Assembly (NCBI RefSeq): GCF_002354895.1
Contig: NZ_CP023439.1
Coordinates: 3,782,001-3,846,000, forward strand
Source: Thauera sp. K11
GTDB lineage: Bacteria > Pseudomonadota > Gammaproteobacteria > Burkholderiales > Rhodocyclaceae
Length of the DNA stretch: 64,000 bases
Direction: 5' to 3'
Below the pieces are notes generated by a model. The model was given only the letters and a program-made list of their open reading frames with translations, was not told where the DNA came from and searched no databases. Every line of letters starts with the position of its first letter. The stretch's first letter is position 1. The translations under genes and the position numbers were made by a program. Of the stretch, positions 39,743 through 48,496 are shown piece after piece.

Positions 39743-40111
39743 ATGAACGATCCGATCTGCTGGTTCGAACTGCCTGTCGTGGATATCGAGCGTGCGGTGC
39801 GCTTTTACGAAAGCGTGTTTGCGGTGTCGCTGCGCCGCGAGGTTTGCGGCGGCCATCCGATGGCGATCTTTCCGTATGCGAAGCCGCAGCCGTCCGGCGC
39901 GCTGGTGCAGATGCCGCAACTGGAGCCGCGCGACAATGGCACGCTGGTCTATCTGAATGGCGGCGAGGATCTGAACCTCGCCCTGGAACGGGTGAAGGCG
40001 GCCGGCGGCGAGGTGGTGATGGAGAAGACCTCGATCGGCGAGGAGATCGGCTATATCGCGCTGGTCATGGACAGCGAGGGAAATCGCGTGGGGCTCTATT
40101 CCCGGCATTGA
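39743..40111 (+). CDS. Small VOC-family protein
   Basis: 122 residues from the ATG at 39743, with AGGAG upstream. A single VOC domain (ICWFELPVVDIERAVRFYESVF, then GYIALVMDSEGNRVGLYSRH) resembles the YtnP/PhnB-like VOC proteins frequently paired with YafY regulators. Classical metal ligands are not all present, so it may be a binding protein rather than an enzyme. It is divergent from the WYL regulator. Confidence 0.88.
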   Translation: MNDPICWFELPVVDIERAVRFYESVFAVSLRREVCGGHPMAIFPYAKPQPSGALVQMPQLEPRDNGTLVYLNGGEDLNLALERVKAAGGEVVMEKTSIGEEIGYIALVMDSEGNRVGLYSRH

Positions 40112-40200
40112 GGGTGCTTGCGGTGGGGCGGTATGACCTGGCCCGCCCCTTCCGTTCCGCTGTGCCCGCGTCCGATTGACAGCCATCCGCCCCGGAATCA

Positions 40201-40220
40201 AACTAGTCATTCAACTAGTC
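40201..40220. promoter_or_regulatory. Direct-repeat operator candidate of the toxin-antitoxin pair
   Basis: AACTAGTC occurs at 40201-40208 and again at 40213-40220, each containing the palindrome ACTAGT, spaced 12 bases apart and ending 14 bases before the antitoxin ATG. Phd/YefM antitoxins commonly autorepress through such repeated palindromes. Confidence 0.55.
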
Positions 40221-40234
40221 TGATGGAGACGACC

Positions 40235-40492
40235 ATGCACACGTGGCCTGTACAGGATGCGAAAGCGCGTTTCAGCGAATTCCTCGATGCCTGCCTGTCC
40301 GAGGGGCCGCAGATGGTCACGCGGCGCGGCGCGGAAGCGGCCGTGCTGGTACCGGTTCAGGAGTGGCGACGCTTGCAGGCCACCGCGCGACCGTCACTCA
40401 AGGCTTTGCTGTTGTCCGGCGAGGCGCGCACCGAACCGATCGTGCCACCCCGCGGGCAGGCCCGGCGGCGCAAGGTCGAACCGCTCGGGTAA
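40235..40492 (+). CDS. Phd/YefM-family antitoxin
   Basis: 85 residues from the ATG at 40235 (GGAG at ideal spacing; an in-frame ATG at 40223 is possible). The N-terminal DNA-binding half is typical (WPVQDAKARFSEFLDACLSEGPQMVTRRG, then AAVLVPVQEW). The C-terminal half is basic and Pro/Arg-rich and should fold on binding the toxin. Its stop overlaps the PIN toxin start as TAATG. Probably neutralises the toxin and represses the pair. Confidence 0.9.
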   Translation: MHTWPVQDAKARFSEFLDACLSEGPQMVTRRGAEAAVLVPVQEWRRLQATARPSLKALLLSGEARTEPIVPPRGQARRRKVEPLG

Positions 40493-40923
40493 TGCGCATG
40501 TACCTGCTCGACACCAATGTGGTTTCGGAACTGCGCCGACCCAAGCCGCATGGCGGCGTGGTGGCATGGCTGCAATCGGTGGATGACCCGCATGTGTTCC
40601 TGTCCGCGGTCACGATCGGAGAAATCCAGGCCGGCATCGAGATGACGCGCGAACAGGACCCGGCCAAGGCGGCCGAGATCGAAAGCTGGCTGGAGCGGGT
40701 GGCAGGCGCCTATAACGTGCTGCCGATGGATGCGGCGGCGTTCCGGCACTGGGCGCGACTGATGCACCGCAAGTCCGACACCCTCTACGAAGATGCCATG
40801 ATCGCCGCGACCGCCAGGGCCAACGGCCTGACGGTGGTAACGCGCAACGTTGCGGACTTTCGCGCGCTGGGCGTGGAAATCTTGAATCCGTTCGAACCGG
40901 GCGGAAGCGCCCAAGGCGGCTGA
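40492..40923 (+). CDS. PIN-domain toxin (VapC/FitB-like)
   Basis: 143 residues from the ATG at 40492, overlapping the antitoxin stop. Acidic active-site residues are recognisable in YLLDTNVVSELRR (first aspartate), SAVTIGEIQAGIE (glutamate), YEDAMIAATA (aspartate) and VTRNVADF (aspartate). It is probably a magnesium-dependent ribonuclease acting on tRNA or rRNA, as known for the family. The pairing of a Phd/YefM-type antitoxin with a PIN toxin is common. The alternative start MYL is two codons later. Confidence 0.9.
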   Translation: MRMYLLDTNVVSELRRPKPHGGVVAWLQSVDDPHVFLSAVTIGEIQAGIEMTREQDPAKAAEIESWLERVAGAYNVLPMDAAAFRHWARLMHRKSDTLYEDAMIAATARANGLTVVTRNVADFRALGVEILNPFEPGGSAQGG

Positions 40924-40970
40924 CAGGAAGGATCGCAGGCAGCGGGCGGCGAGCGCCGCCCGCTACCGCC

Positions 40971-42152
40971 TTACATCGTCTCCGCAAACAGTTCCCGCCC
41001 GATCAGCATGCGGCGGATCTCGCTGGTCCCCGCGCCGATCTCGTACAGCTTGGCATCGCGCCACAGGCGGCCGGCCGCATATTCATTGGTATAGCCCACG
41101 CCGCCCAGCGTCTGGATGGCTTCGCCGGCCATCCAGGTCGCCTTCTCGGCGGTGTAGAGGATCACGCCGGCGGCGTCCTTCCTCAGCGTGCGCGCATGGT
41201 CGGCGCGGTCGCAAGCCTGGCCCACCGCGTAGGCGTAGGCGCGGCAGGCGGACCAGGTGGAATACATGTCGGCGACCTTGCCCTGCATCAACTGGAACTC
41301 GCCGATCGGCGTGTCGAACTGCCTACGCTCGTGCAGGTAGGGCACCACCACGTCCATGCACGCGGCCATGATGCCCAGCGGCCCGCCCGACAGCACCGCA
41401 CGCTCGTAGTCCAGGCCGGACATCAGCACCTGCACGCCGCGGCCGATGTTGGCCTCGCCGCCCAGCACGTTCTCCACCGGCACCTCGACGTCGTCGAAGA
41501 ACAGCGGGAAGGTGTTGGAACCGCGCATGCCCAGCTTGTCGAGGTGCGTGCCGCAGGTGAAACCCTTCATGCCCTTTTCGACGACGAAGGCGGTGATGCC
41601 CTTCGGCCCGGCGTTGACGTCGGTCTTGGCATAGACGACCAGCGTGTCGGCATCGCCGCCGTTGGTGATCCACATCTTGCTGCCGTTGAGGATGAAGCGC
41701 TCACCCTTGCGGTCGGCGCGCAGCTTCATGCTCACCACGTCCGACCCGGCGTTGGGCTCGGACATCGCCAGCGCGCCGACGTGCTCGCCCGAGATCAGCT
41801 TGGGCAGGTACTTCTGCTTCTGCGCCCCGGTGCCGTTGCGGCGGATCTGGTTGATGCACAGGTTGGAGTGGGCGCCATACGACAGCCCCACCGACGCCGA
41901 CGCCCGCGAGATCTCCTCCATCGCCACGATGTGGGCCAGGTAGCCCATCGCGGTGCCGCCGTACTCCTCCTCCACCGTCATGCCATGAACGCCGAGATCG
42001 CCCAGCTTCTTCCACAGGTCCGCGGGAAACTCGTTCGCACGGTCGATCCCGGCGGCGCGCGGCGCGATCTCCGCCGCGCAGAAAGCCTGCAGCGTGTCGC
42101 GCAGGGCATCGATGGTTTCGCCGAGATTGAAGTCCAGGCTGGGAACGTTCAT
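40971..42152 (-). CDS. liuA: Isovaleryl-CoA dehydrogenase
   Basis: 393 residues. The acyl-CoA dehydrogenase fold is complete ([78 protein letters not shown]). The [10 protein letters not shown] end and the internal glutamate position in GLDYERAVL fit isovaleryl-CoA dehydrogenases, which oxidise isovaleryl-CoA to 3-methylcrotonyl-CoA and pass electrons to ETF. It supplies the substrate for LiuB/LiuD but lies about 18 kb away from them. It is divergent from an AraC-type regulator. Confidence 0.93.
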   Translation of the reverse strand: MNVPSLDFNLGETIDALRDTLQAFCAAEIAPRAAGIDRANEFPADLWKKLGDLGVHGMTVEEEYGGTAMGYLAHIVAMEEISRASASVGLSYGAHSNLCINQIRRNGTGAQKQKYLPKLISGEHVGALAMSEPNAGSDVVSMKLRADRKGERFILNGSKMWITNGGDADTLVVYAKTDVNAGPKGITAFVVEKGMKGFTCGTHLDKLGMRGSNTFPLFFDDVEVPVENVLGGEANIGRGVQVLMSGLDYERAVLSGGPLGIMAACMDVVVPYLHERRQFDTPIGEFQLMQGKVADMYSTWSACRAYAYAVGQACDRADHARTLRKDAAGVILYTAEKATWMAGEAIQTLGGVGYTNEYAAGRLWRDAKLYEIGAGTSEIRRMLIGRELFAETM

Positions 42153-42312
42153 GGCTTGTCTCCTTCTTCAGTTTGTCTTGGCGCGATGGCCGGGCGCGCA
42201 TCACGATTATGGACGGCGCATGCCGGCGGATGGGCGCAGATTAGCCGGGACCTGCGCGCGGCGAGTGCCAACGGAGTTGCAAATCCTGCCACGCGGCCTA
42301 GGATTCCGGCAC

Positions 42313-43401
42313 ATGAAGATCCTCGCCCCCTCGCCCGCCGAACTCACGCTGGGCCGCGCCGCCACGCCGATCGCCTTCATCCGCGCGATCGTCCTCGGAT
42401 ACCGGCAGCGGGGAATGGATCCGGCCAGCGCGTTGCGGCAGGCGCAGATCCCCGCCGGGCTGCTGGACGACCCCGCCGCCCGCGTCACCGCAGCGCAGAT
42501 GGAGGTGATGTCGGGCATCGCCATGCAGGAGCTGGACGACGAGGCGCTGGGCTGGTTCTCGCGCCGCCTGCCGTGGGGCAGCTACGGCATGCTGTGCCGC
42601 GCCTCGCTCACCTCGCCCACGCTGGAAGTGGCGCTCAAGCGCTGGTGCCGCCACCACCGCCTGCTCACGGACGACATCGTGCTGCACTTCGGCCAGCAGC
42701 GCGGCGGCGCGACGATCCGCATCGCCGAGAACACCGCGCTCGGCCGACTGCGCGAGTTCTGCCTCGTCAGCAGCCTGCGCTACCTGCTCGGCTACGCCTG
42801 CTGGCTGGTCGACTCGCGCATCGCGCTCGCCGAAACCACCTTCCCCTTCCCCGCCCCGCCGCATGCCGACGCCTACCGCTACCTCTTCCCCGGCCCGGTG
42901 CGCTTCGAGGCGGAAAGCGCGGCCCTCTCGTTCGACGCCCGCTACCTCGCCCTGCCGGTGCGCCGCGACGAGCGCGCGCTGCAAACCATGCTGCAGCGCG
43001 CCCTGCCGCTCACCGTGCTGCAATACCGCCGCGACCGCCTGCTGGTGCACAGCGTCGGCCAGATCCTCGCCGCCGCCCCCGCCGCCGCCCACACCGCCGA
43101 GGACGTGGCCGCGCAACTGAACCTGTCGGTGCGCACCCTGCACCGGCAGTTGAAGGACGAAGGCGTGTCGCTGCAGCGGCTGAAGAACGAGGCCCGCCGC
43201 GAACGCGCCGCGAGGCTGCTGCTGCAGACCCGCAAGCCGATCAAGCAGATCGCCGCGGCGGTGGGCTTCGACAGCGAGAAGAGCTTCGCACGGGCGTTCC
43301 GCGACTGGACGGGAGTGGCGCCGGGCGCCTTCAGGGCGGGAGCCGCGGAGCATCTGCATCCGCAGGAGGACGCGTCCGCAGCGAAGCGGGACGGCGCCTG
43401 A
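42313..43401 (+). CDS. AraC-family transcriptional regulator
   Basis: 362 residues from the ATG at 42313. The N-terminal two-thirds is the arabinose-binding-like domain of OruR/ArgR-type AraC regulators (FIRAIVLGYRQRGMDPASALRQAQIP, ALGWFSRRLPWGSYGMLCRASLTS), followed by the AraC helix-turn-helix domain (VAAQLNLSVRTLHRQLKDEGVSLQRLKNEARRERA, then IAAAVGFDSEKSFARAFRDWTGVAPGAFR). Divergent from liuA across 160 bases, so it is the likely regulator of isovaleryl-CoA dehydrogenase expression (inference). Confidence 0.9.
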   Translation: MKILAPSPAELTLGRAATPIAFIRAIVLGYRQRGMDPASALRQAQIPAGLLDDPAARVTAAQMEVMSGIAMQELDDEALGWFSRRLPWGSYGMLCRASLTSPTLEVALKRWCRHHRLLTDDIVLHFGQQRGGATIRIAENTALGRLREFCLVSSLRYLLGYACWLVDSRIALAETTFPFPAPPHADAYRYLFPGPVRFEAESAALSFDARYLALPVRRDERALQTMLQRALPLTVLQYRRDRLLVHSVGQILAAAPAAAHTAEDVAAQLNLSVRTLHRQLKDEGVSLQRLKNEARRERAARLLLQTRKPIKQIAAAVGFDSEKSFARAFRDWTGVAPGAFRAGAAEHLHPQEDASAAKRDGA

Positions 43402-43492
43402 CATCGGCTGCCCGCTCACATCGCGTTCCGCCTGCGCCGGCGGAACGCCTGCCTTCGCCACCCCGCGGCCGGTCGCGTACCGCGCCAGGCAA

Positions 43493-43894
43493 CTATCCGC
43501 CCTTCAGCATCCATGCCCGCGGATTGTGTTCGAAACCCAGGCGCGGATAGTAGTCGTTGGCCCTGGGCGCGGCGAGCAGCACGATCATGCACTCCGGCCA
43601 CAGGCAGCGCTTCGTCTCTTCGATGAGGCGCTTGCCGATGCCCTGCCGCTGATAGTCGCCATCGACCGCCAGGTCGGCGAGATAGGCGACGTAGGCAAAG
43701 TCGGTCAGCGTACGGGCGATGCCGACGAGGCGCTCGCCGTGCCAGGCGGAGACGACCAGGCTGGCATTCTTCAGCATGTCCTCGAAGACGTCCGGGCGCT
43801 CGACGGGCCGGCGCTCGGCCAGCGTCGACCGCCGGTAGAGGTCGATGGCCTGCTCCACCGAGATCGGCGCATCGTCGCGGTAGTCGATTTTCAC
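43493..43894 (-). CDS. GNAT-family N-acetyltransferase
   Basis: 133 residues if the GTG at 43894 is the start: GGAGG is 6 bases upstream of it but directly abuts the ATG at 43900, which would leave no spacing. The acetyl-CoA site is DYQRQGIGKRLIEE (Q/RxxGxG/A), with LADLAVDGDYQ before it and ANDYYPRLGFEHN after. Substrate unknown. It lies 76 bases downstream of the GFA-family gene on the same strand. Confidence 0.88.
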   Translation of the reverse strand: MKIDYRDDAPISVEQAIDLYRRSTLAERRPVERPDVFEDMLKNASLVVSAWHGERLVGIARTLTDFAYVAYLADLAVDGDYQRQGIGKRLIEETKRCLWPECMIVLLAAPRANDYYPRLGFEHNPRAWMLKGG

Positions 43895-43970
43895 GGGCAT
43901 CCTCCAGGGTCGCGGCGGGACGGCCTTTCGGTGCTTCTCCTCGCCGATGGTGCGAAGAAGCGCCGGCACG

Positions 43971-44372
43971 TCATCCAGGCGCGTAGCGCGCCAGGAATTC
44001 CCGCTCGGTGAGCTTCTCGGTCGCTTCCGCGAACGAGTAGGCCGCCGGCTTCCGGTCGATGAAGACCTGGCTGGCGAAGACGAGGTCCCCGGCATCGTCG
44101 AACAGGCCGAGGGGAACGTAGTAGTCGCCGCTGGCCGTGAGGCGGAAGAACAGGTGGGTGCCGCAGCGGCTGCAAAATCCGCGCTCGGCCCATTCGGACG
44201 AGGCGTAGCAGGTGATGCCGGACTCGCCCTCCAGGACGACCTCGGTGCCGCAATGGACGGCCAGCAACGGGCCGCCGCACCAGCGCCGGCAGGTGTCGCA
44301 GTGGCAGGCATGGAAATGGCGCCGGGCCGCCGCCGTCAGGCCCACCGCTCCGCATAGGCATTTGCCGTGCAT
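43971..44372 (-). CDS. GFA-family protein (Mss4-like / glutathione-dependent formaldehyde-activating fold)
   Basis: 133 residues from the ATG at 44372 with AGGAG upstream. Zinc-binding cysteines of the GFA/Mss4-like fold are present in GKCLCGAV, CHCDTCRRW and GFCSRCGTHLFFR. The family is named for glutathione-dependent formaldehyde activation, but most members have no proven substrate. It is a single-domain protein of the usual length, on the same strand as the VOC gene upstream. Confidence 0.9.
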   Translation of the reverse strand: MHGKCLCGAVGLTAAARRHFHACHCDTCRRWCGGPLLAVHCGTEVVLEGESGITCYASSEWAERGFCSRCGTHLFFRLTASGDYYVPLGLFDDAGDLVFASQVFIDRKPAAYSFAEATEKLTEREFLARYAPG

Positions 44373-44457
44373 GGCAAGCTCCTGCTCAAAAGATGTTCGT
44401 CCGATACGCTGCACGCCCGCACCCGCCACCGGCTTCGCACCGCCCCGGTGGGGCGAT

Positions 44458-44826
44458 TCAGGCGATGTCTTCATTGAACCGCAACCGATTGCCGAAGGGG
44501 TCGGTGACTTCCATCAACTTCGCATTCCAGGGTGCCATTTCGATTCCCGGGCGCATGTACGCATAGCCCTTGGCCGTGACTTCCCGATGGAACTGCTCCA
44601 GGCCGGAAACCCGGATGAAAACCGCCGAGCCGGGGCAGCAATCCCCGTGGTGCTCGCTGAGGTGCAGAACGCAGTTGCCCCGGGAGACTTGAAGATACAC
44701 CGGCGCGCCGGGTTCGAACCGATGCTCCCAATCGACGCGAAAGCCGAGGAAACCGACGTAGAATTCGCGCGCCTTCGCCAGATCGAAGATGCGCAGGATC
44801 GGGATGGTCTGCTGCACGTTCAGCAT
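44458..44826 (-). CDS. Glyoxalase/bleomycin-resistance-like VOC protein
   Basis: 122 residues from the ATG at 44826; upstream in-frame ATG at 44862 is possible. A single VOC domain (IPILRIFDLAKAREFYVGFLGFRVDWEHRF, VFIRVSGLEQFHREVTAKG, MEVTDPFGNRLRFNED) fits the bleomycin-binding or glyoxalase group. The glutamate in MEVTDP could be a ligand. Substrate unknown. Confidence 0.88.
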   Translation of the reverse strand: MLNVQQTIPILRIFDLAKAREFYVGFLGFRVDWEHRFEPGAPVYLQVSRGNCVLHLSEHHGDCCPGSAVFIRVSGLEQFHREVTAKGYAYMRPGIEMAPWNAKLMEVTDPFGNRLRFNEDIA

Positions 44827-44928
44827 ATGTTCCGCTCCCTCGGCGTCCGGTACCCCAGGCAAGCGGCGCCGGAGCGAAAAACGCGGCGGACGCCAATCAG
44901 CACGGTTTGCCGGCGCCCGCCCGGCCCG

Positions 44929-45168
44929 TCATGCATGACGCGACCGCGCCAGCGCAATCGCGGCCTGAATCGCGGCACGCGCCTGCGGACTGTTCTTCCA
45001 GCACGTGGAACCGACGATGGCCGCGGCGCGGGAAACGACATCCAGAACCTCGGCCTTGCCCAGATGGGCAAGCGACTCGTATCCCATCTGCTCGAGGCGG
45101 GCCACCACGGTGGGGCCGACGCCCTTCACGCCCAGCAGGGCCTTGCGCTCTTCCGGTGGGAACGGCAT
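44929..45168 (-). CDS. Small helix-hairpin-helix protein
   Basis: 79 residues from the ATG at 45168, which has GGAG 7 bases upstream; an in-frame ATG at 45189 would give 86. A helix-hairpin-helix motif is seen in LLGVKGVGPTVVARLEQMGYES, followed by LAHLGKAEVLDVVSRAAAIVG. It resembles stand-alone pathogenicity-locus/Cdd1-like and TfoX C-terminal HhH proteins. DNA binding is plausible but unproven. Confidence 0.83.
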   Translation of the reverse strand: MPFPPEERKALLGVKGVGPTVVARLEQMGYESLAHLGKAEVLDVVSRAAAIVGSTCWKNSPQARAAIQAAIALARSRHA

Positions 45169-45230
45169 CGGGTTTCTCCATTGTTCCATGACGTGCCGCC
45201 GGCGGCGGCGATGCATCCATTCCGCCGGGC

Positions 45231-45653
45231 TCAGCCCGCCGGCATGCCGTGCCACCAGATCCGGCATTCCCGGCACAGGCCGTTCTCGAATTCTGCCTTC
45301 AGCACCCCGTCCAGCACCATCCTGGGCAAGGGATCGCCCGGCTTGCGTGCGACGAGGTTGGTGCCGGTGGAGCGCGCCCAGATCTGGAACAGTTCCTCCG
45401 AGGCGACCTGGTAGGTGACGTGCCAGTGCGCGATGCCGCCCGACGGCGAAGCGGCGAGGATCTCGAACCGCACCTCCACGTCCTCCTGCAGCCTGACGCG
45501 GCGCCAGTATTCCGCGAGCTGCGCCTGGCCGCGCTGAACGGCGAAAGGCGTGTTGCGGTATTCGCCGTCGGCGGCGAAAAGGGCGCAGAACAGGGATTCG
45601 TCCCGCTGCTCCCATGCCGCCTTGTAGCCCTGCATGAACTGCTCGATATCCAT
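45231..45653 (-). CDS. SnoaL/NTF2-like protein
   Basis: 140 residues from the ATG at 45653 with GGAGGAGGG upstream. The NTF2-like cone fold is suggested by MDIEQFMQGYKAAWEQRDESLFCALFAADGEYRNTPF and GGIAHWHVTYQV. Members are often polyketide cyclases, isomerases or stress proteins; no catalytic residues can be assigned. It lies 62 bases upstream of the small HhH gene on the same strand. Confidence 0.85.
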   Translation of the reverse strand: MDIEQFMQGYKAAWEQRDESLFCALFAADGEYRNTPFAVQRGQAQLAEYWRRVRLQEDVEVRFEILAASPSGGIAHWHVTYQVASEELFQIWARSTGTNLVARKPGDPLPRMVLDGVLKAEFENGLCRECRIWWHGMPAG

Positions 45654-45851
45654 GACTCGCCCTCCTCCCCGGTATGGTGGCAGGACGCCATGATAGTTCG
45701 TCCGCGCGCCGGGCCGCACCACGGAGCAGCGGCGACGGCACCGTTGCCGCGCCGACGAGGACGGCGGGGCCTCGTGCATGGGGATGGCAAGAAAACGAAC
45801 GGCCGGGCGCCCCGACGGACGGCCCGGCCGCGAGGACAGGCGCGACGCCCC

Positions 45852-46997
45852 TCAGCCCGCCAGCGCGCGCCCGATCACCAGACGCTGGATGTCGCTGGCG
45901 CCTTCGTAGATCTGGCACACGCGCACGTCGCGGTAGATGCGCTCCACCGGGAAGTCGGTGACGTAGCCGTAGCCGCCATGCACCTGGATGGCATCCGAGC
46001 ACACGCGCTCGGCCATCTCCGAGGCGAACAGCTTGGCCATCGAGGCTTCCTTCAGGCACGGCCGGCCGGCGTCCTTCAGGCTGGCGGCGTGCCACACGAG
46101 CTGGCGCGCGGCTTCCAGTTGCGTCGCCATGTCGGCGAGGCGGAAATTGACTGCCTGGTGCTCGAAGATCGGCTTGCCGAAGCTCTCGCGCTCCTGCGCG
46201 TACTTGACCGCCGCCTCCAGCGCGGCGCGCGCCATGCCCAGGCACTGCGCGGCGATGCCGATGCGGCCGGCCTCGAGGTTGGAGAGCGCGATCCTGTAGC
46301 CCTCGCCTTCGCGGCCGATCACCGAATCCGCCGGCACGCGGCAGTTCTCGAACAGGATCTGGGTGGTGTCCGAAGCCTTCTGGCCCATCTTTTCCTCGAT
46401 GCGGCCGACCTGGTAGCCGGGCGCATCCGCCGGCACGAGGAAGCAGGTGATGCCCTTCTTGCCGGCGTCCTTGTCGGTGACGGCGAAGACGATGGCGACG
46501 TCGGCGTGCTTGCCGGTGGTGATGAACTGCTTGACGCCGTTCAGCACCCAGCCGCCACCCTCATCGTCGGACACTCGCACCGCGGCCGTGCGGATGGCGG
46601 ACGCATCCGAACCGACGTGCGGCTCGGTGAGGCAGAAGCAGCCGAGCCGCTCGCCGCTCGCCAGCGGCCTGAGCCAGGCTTCCTTCTGCGCATCGGTGCC
46701 GAAGCGGTTGAGGATGCCGCAGGGCAGCGAGTTCTGCACGCTGACGATGGTGGACGTGGCACCGTCGCCGGCGGCGATCTCTTCCAGCGCGAGCACCAGG
46801 CTCATGTAGTCCATGCCGGCGCCGCCCCACTCTTCGGGCACCACCATGCCCAGCGCGCCGAGTTCGGCGAGTTCCTTCAGCGCCTCGCGCGGGAAGGTGT
46901 GGTTGCGGTCCCACTCGGCGGCGAAGGGCGCCAGGCGCTCCTGCGCGAAGGCGCGGATGGAATCGCGGATCAGTTCCTGTTCGGCAGTCAGAATCAT
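45852..46997 (-). CDS. Acyl-CoA dehydrogenase (short/branched-chain type)
   Basis: 381 residues. The full acyl-CoA dehydrogenase fold is present ([78 protein letters not shown]). The catalytic base is the glutamate in QIYEGAS-type context, as in short- or branched-chain acyl-CoA dehydrogenases. It feeds electrons to ETF. It is located after a thiolase gene, with a 250-base gap that contains a copy of the hairpin repeat. Confidence 0.94.
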   Translation of the reverse strand: MILTAEQELIRDSIRAFAQERLAPFAAEWDRNHTFPREALKELAELGALGMVVPEEWGGAGMDYMSLVLALEEIAAGDGATSTIVSVQNSLPCGILNRFGTDAQKEAWLRPLASGERLGCFCLTEPHVGSDASAIRTAAVRVSDDEGGGWVLNGVKQFITTGKHADVAIVFAVTDKDAGKKGITCFLVPADAPGYQVGRIEEKMGQKASDTTQILFENCRVPADSVIGREGEGYRIALSNLEAGRIGIAAQCLGMARAALEAAVKYAQERESFGKPIFEHQAVNFRLADMATQLEAARQLVWHAASLKDAGRPCLKEASMAKLFASEMAERVCSDAIQVHGGYGYVTDFPVERIYRDVRVCQIYEGASDIQRLVIGRALAG

Positions 46998-47080
46998 GTA
47001 TTTCCCTCTCCCAAGGCGATCGCCGCCGCCCCTATCAATGTGAGTGTGGTTTCAAGAATGTGGTCCCGCACCACGGCCAA

Positions 47081-47176
47081 GCCGGCCGTGGCGGGGACTC
47101 GTGGAGCCGACGAGGACTGTCCGAGCCCGAAGGGCGAGTTCCGCAGGAGGCGGAAGGAGTCCCTGCCACGGCCGGC
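47081..47176 (+). repeat. Dispersed intergenic hairpin repeat, copy 2
   Basis: Arms at 47081-47100 and 47157-47176 are complementary except for one position that would be a G-U pair in RNA. The core (GCCGACGAGGACTGTCCGAG, AAGGGCGAGTTCCGCAGGAG) matches copy 1 at 14332-14436 on the opposite strand, while the arms differ. It occupies the gap between the thiolase and the acyl-CoA dehydrogenase genes. A C9 homopolymer lies just after it at 47191-47199. Confidence 0.8.
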
Positions 47177-47247
47177 GGTTCAACGCGCAACCCCCCCCCG
47201 CGACGGCTTCCCCGCAAACCCGACAGCCCAATGACCCAAGACAACGC

Positions 47248-48459
47248 TCAGCCGCCGCAGCCCACCGACGCATCGACCTCGATCGCCATCGCCGTCGCCT
47301 CGCCGCCGCCGATGCACAGACTGGCGACGCCGCGCTTCAGCCCGCGCTTGCGCAGCGCGCCGATCAGCGTCACCAGGATGCGCGCGCCGGAGGCGCCGAT
47401 CGGATGGCCCAGCGCGCACGCGCCGCCATTCACGTTGACCTTGTCGTGCGGCAGATTCATCTCGTGCATCGCCGCCATCGTCACCACCGCGAAAGCCTCG
47501 TTGATCTCCCACAGATCGACGTCGCCGGTGCTCCAGCCAGCCTTCGCCAACACCTTCTGCATCGCCCCCACCGGTGCGGTGGTGAACCAGGCCGGCTCCT
47601 GCGCATGCGTCGCATGGTCGACGATGGTCGCCACCGGCCTCAGGCCGAGGCTGTCGGCGGTCGACCTGCGCATCAGCACCAGCGCGGCGGCACCGTCCGA
47701 GATGGAACTGGAGTTGGCCGGCGTGACCGTGCCATCCTTCCTGAACGCGGGCTTCAGCGACGGGATCTTGTCGATCTGCGCCTTCAGCGGCTGCTCGTCC
47801 CTGGCGACGAGCACATCGCCCTTGCGCCCGGAAACGGTGACCGGCACCACCTCCCAGGTGAAGTCGCCGCCCTCGATCGCCGCCTGCGCGCGGGTCGTCG
47901 AGGCGATGGCGAATTCGTCCTGCGCCTCGCGGCTGAAACCGAAATGGCTGGCGCAATCCTCGGCGAAGGTGCCCATCAGGCGGCCCTTGCTCTCCTTCGA
48001 ATAGCTGTCTTCCAGGCCGTCGAGGAACATGTGGTCGAACATCTGCCCGTGGCCGAGCCGGTAGCCGCCGCGCGCCTTGGGCAGCAGATAGGGCGCGTTC
48101 GACATCGACTCCATGCCGCCGGCGACCACGACCTCGTTGCTGCCGGCAAGGATGAGGTCGTGCGCCAGCATCGTCGCCTTCATGCCCGAACCGCACACCT
48201 TGTTGATCGTGGTGCAGCCGGCCGACAGCGGCAGGCCGGCGTCCAGCGCCGCCTGCCGGGCCGGCGCCTGGCCGAGGCCGGCAGGCAGCACGCAGCCCAT
48301 GATCACCTCCTGCACCTGCTCGGGCTTGAGGCGGGCACGCTCCACCGCAGACCTGATGGCGACGGCGCCGAGCTGCGGCGTGGTCAGGCTGGACAGTTCG
48401 CCCTGGAAGCCGCCCAGCGGCGTACGGGCGACGGAAACGATGACGACGGGATCGGACAT
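47248..48459 (-). CDS. Acetyl-CoA acetyltransferase (thiolase)
   Basis: 403 residues. The nucleophile cysteine is in NKVCGSGMKATMLA, the acid/base residues in NEAFAVVTMA and GGACALGHPIGASGARI, and the final cysteine in ASLCIGGGEATAMAIE. This is a classical degradative or biosynthetic thiolase of about 400 residues, converting acetoacetyl-CoA and related 3-ketoacyl-CoAs. It could use the acetoacetate branch of leucine breakdown or supply acetoacetyl-CoA for polyhydroxybutyrate synthesis. It lies 37 bases downstream of the GNAT/carbonic anhydrase gene. Confidence 0.95.
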   Translation of the reverse strand: MSDPVVIVSVARTPLGGFQGELSSLTTPQLGAVAIRSAVERARLKPEQVQEVIMGCVLPAGLGQAPARQAALDAGLPLSAGCTTINKVCGSGMKATMLAHDLILAGSNEVVVAGGMESMSNAPYLLPKARGGYRLGHGQMFDHMFLDGLEDSYSKESKGRLMGTFAEDCASHFGFSREAQDEFAIASTTRAQAAIEGGDFTWEVVPVTVSGRKGDVLVARDEQPLKAQIDKIPSLKPAFRKDGTVTPANSSSISDGAAALVLMRRSTADSLGLRPVATIVDHATHAQEPAWFTTAPVGAMQKVLAKAGWSTGDVDLWEINEAFAVVTMAAMHEMNLPHDKVNVNGGACALGHPIGASGARILVTLIGALRKRGLKRGVASLCIGGGEATAMAIEVDASVGCGG

Positions 48460-48496
48460 GGGGTTCTCCTGTTGAATTCGTCGGGAAACGGTGCAC

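Noticed and set aside
47191..47199. Run of nine C residues
   Set aside because: Lies between genes and outside the repeat arms; a mutational hot spot is possible but there is no coding consequence.
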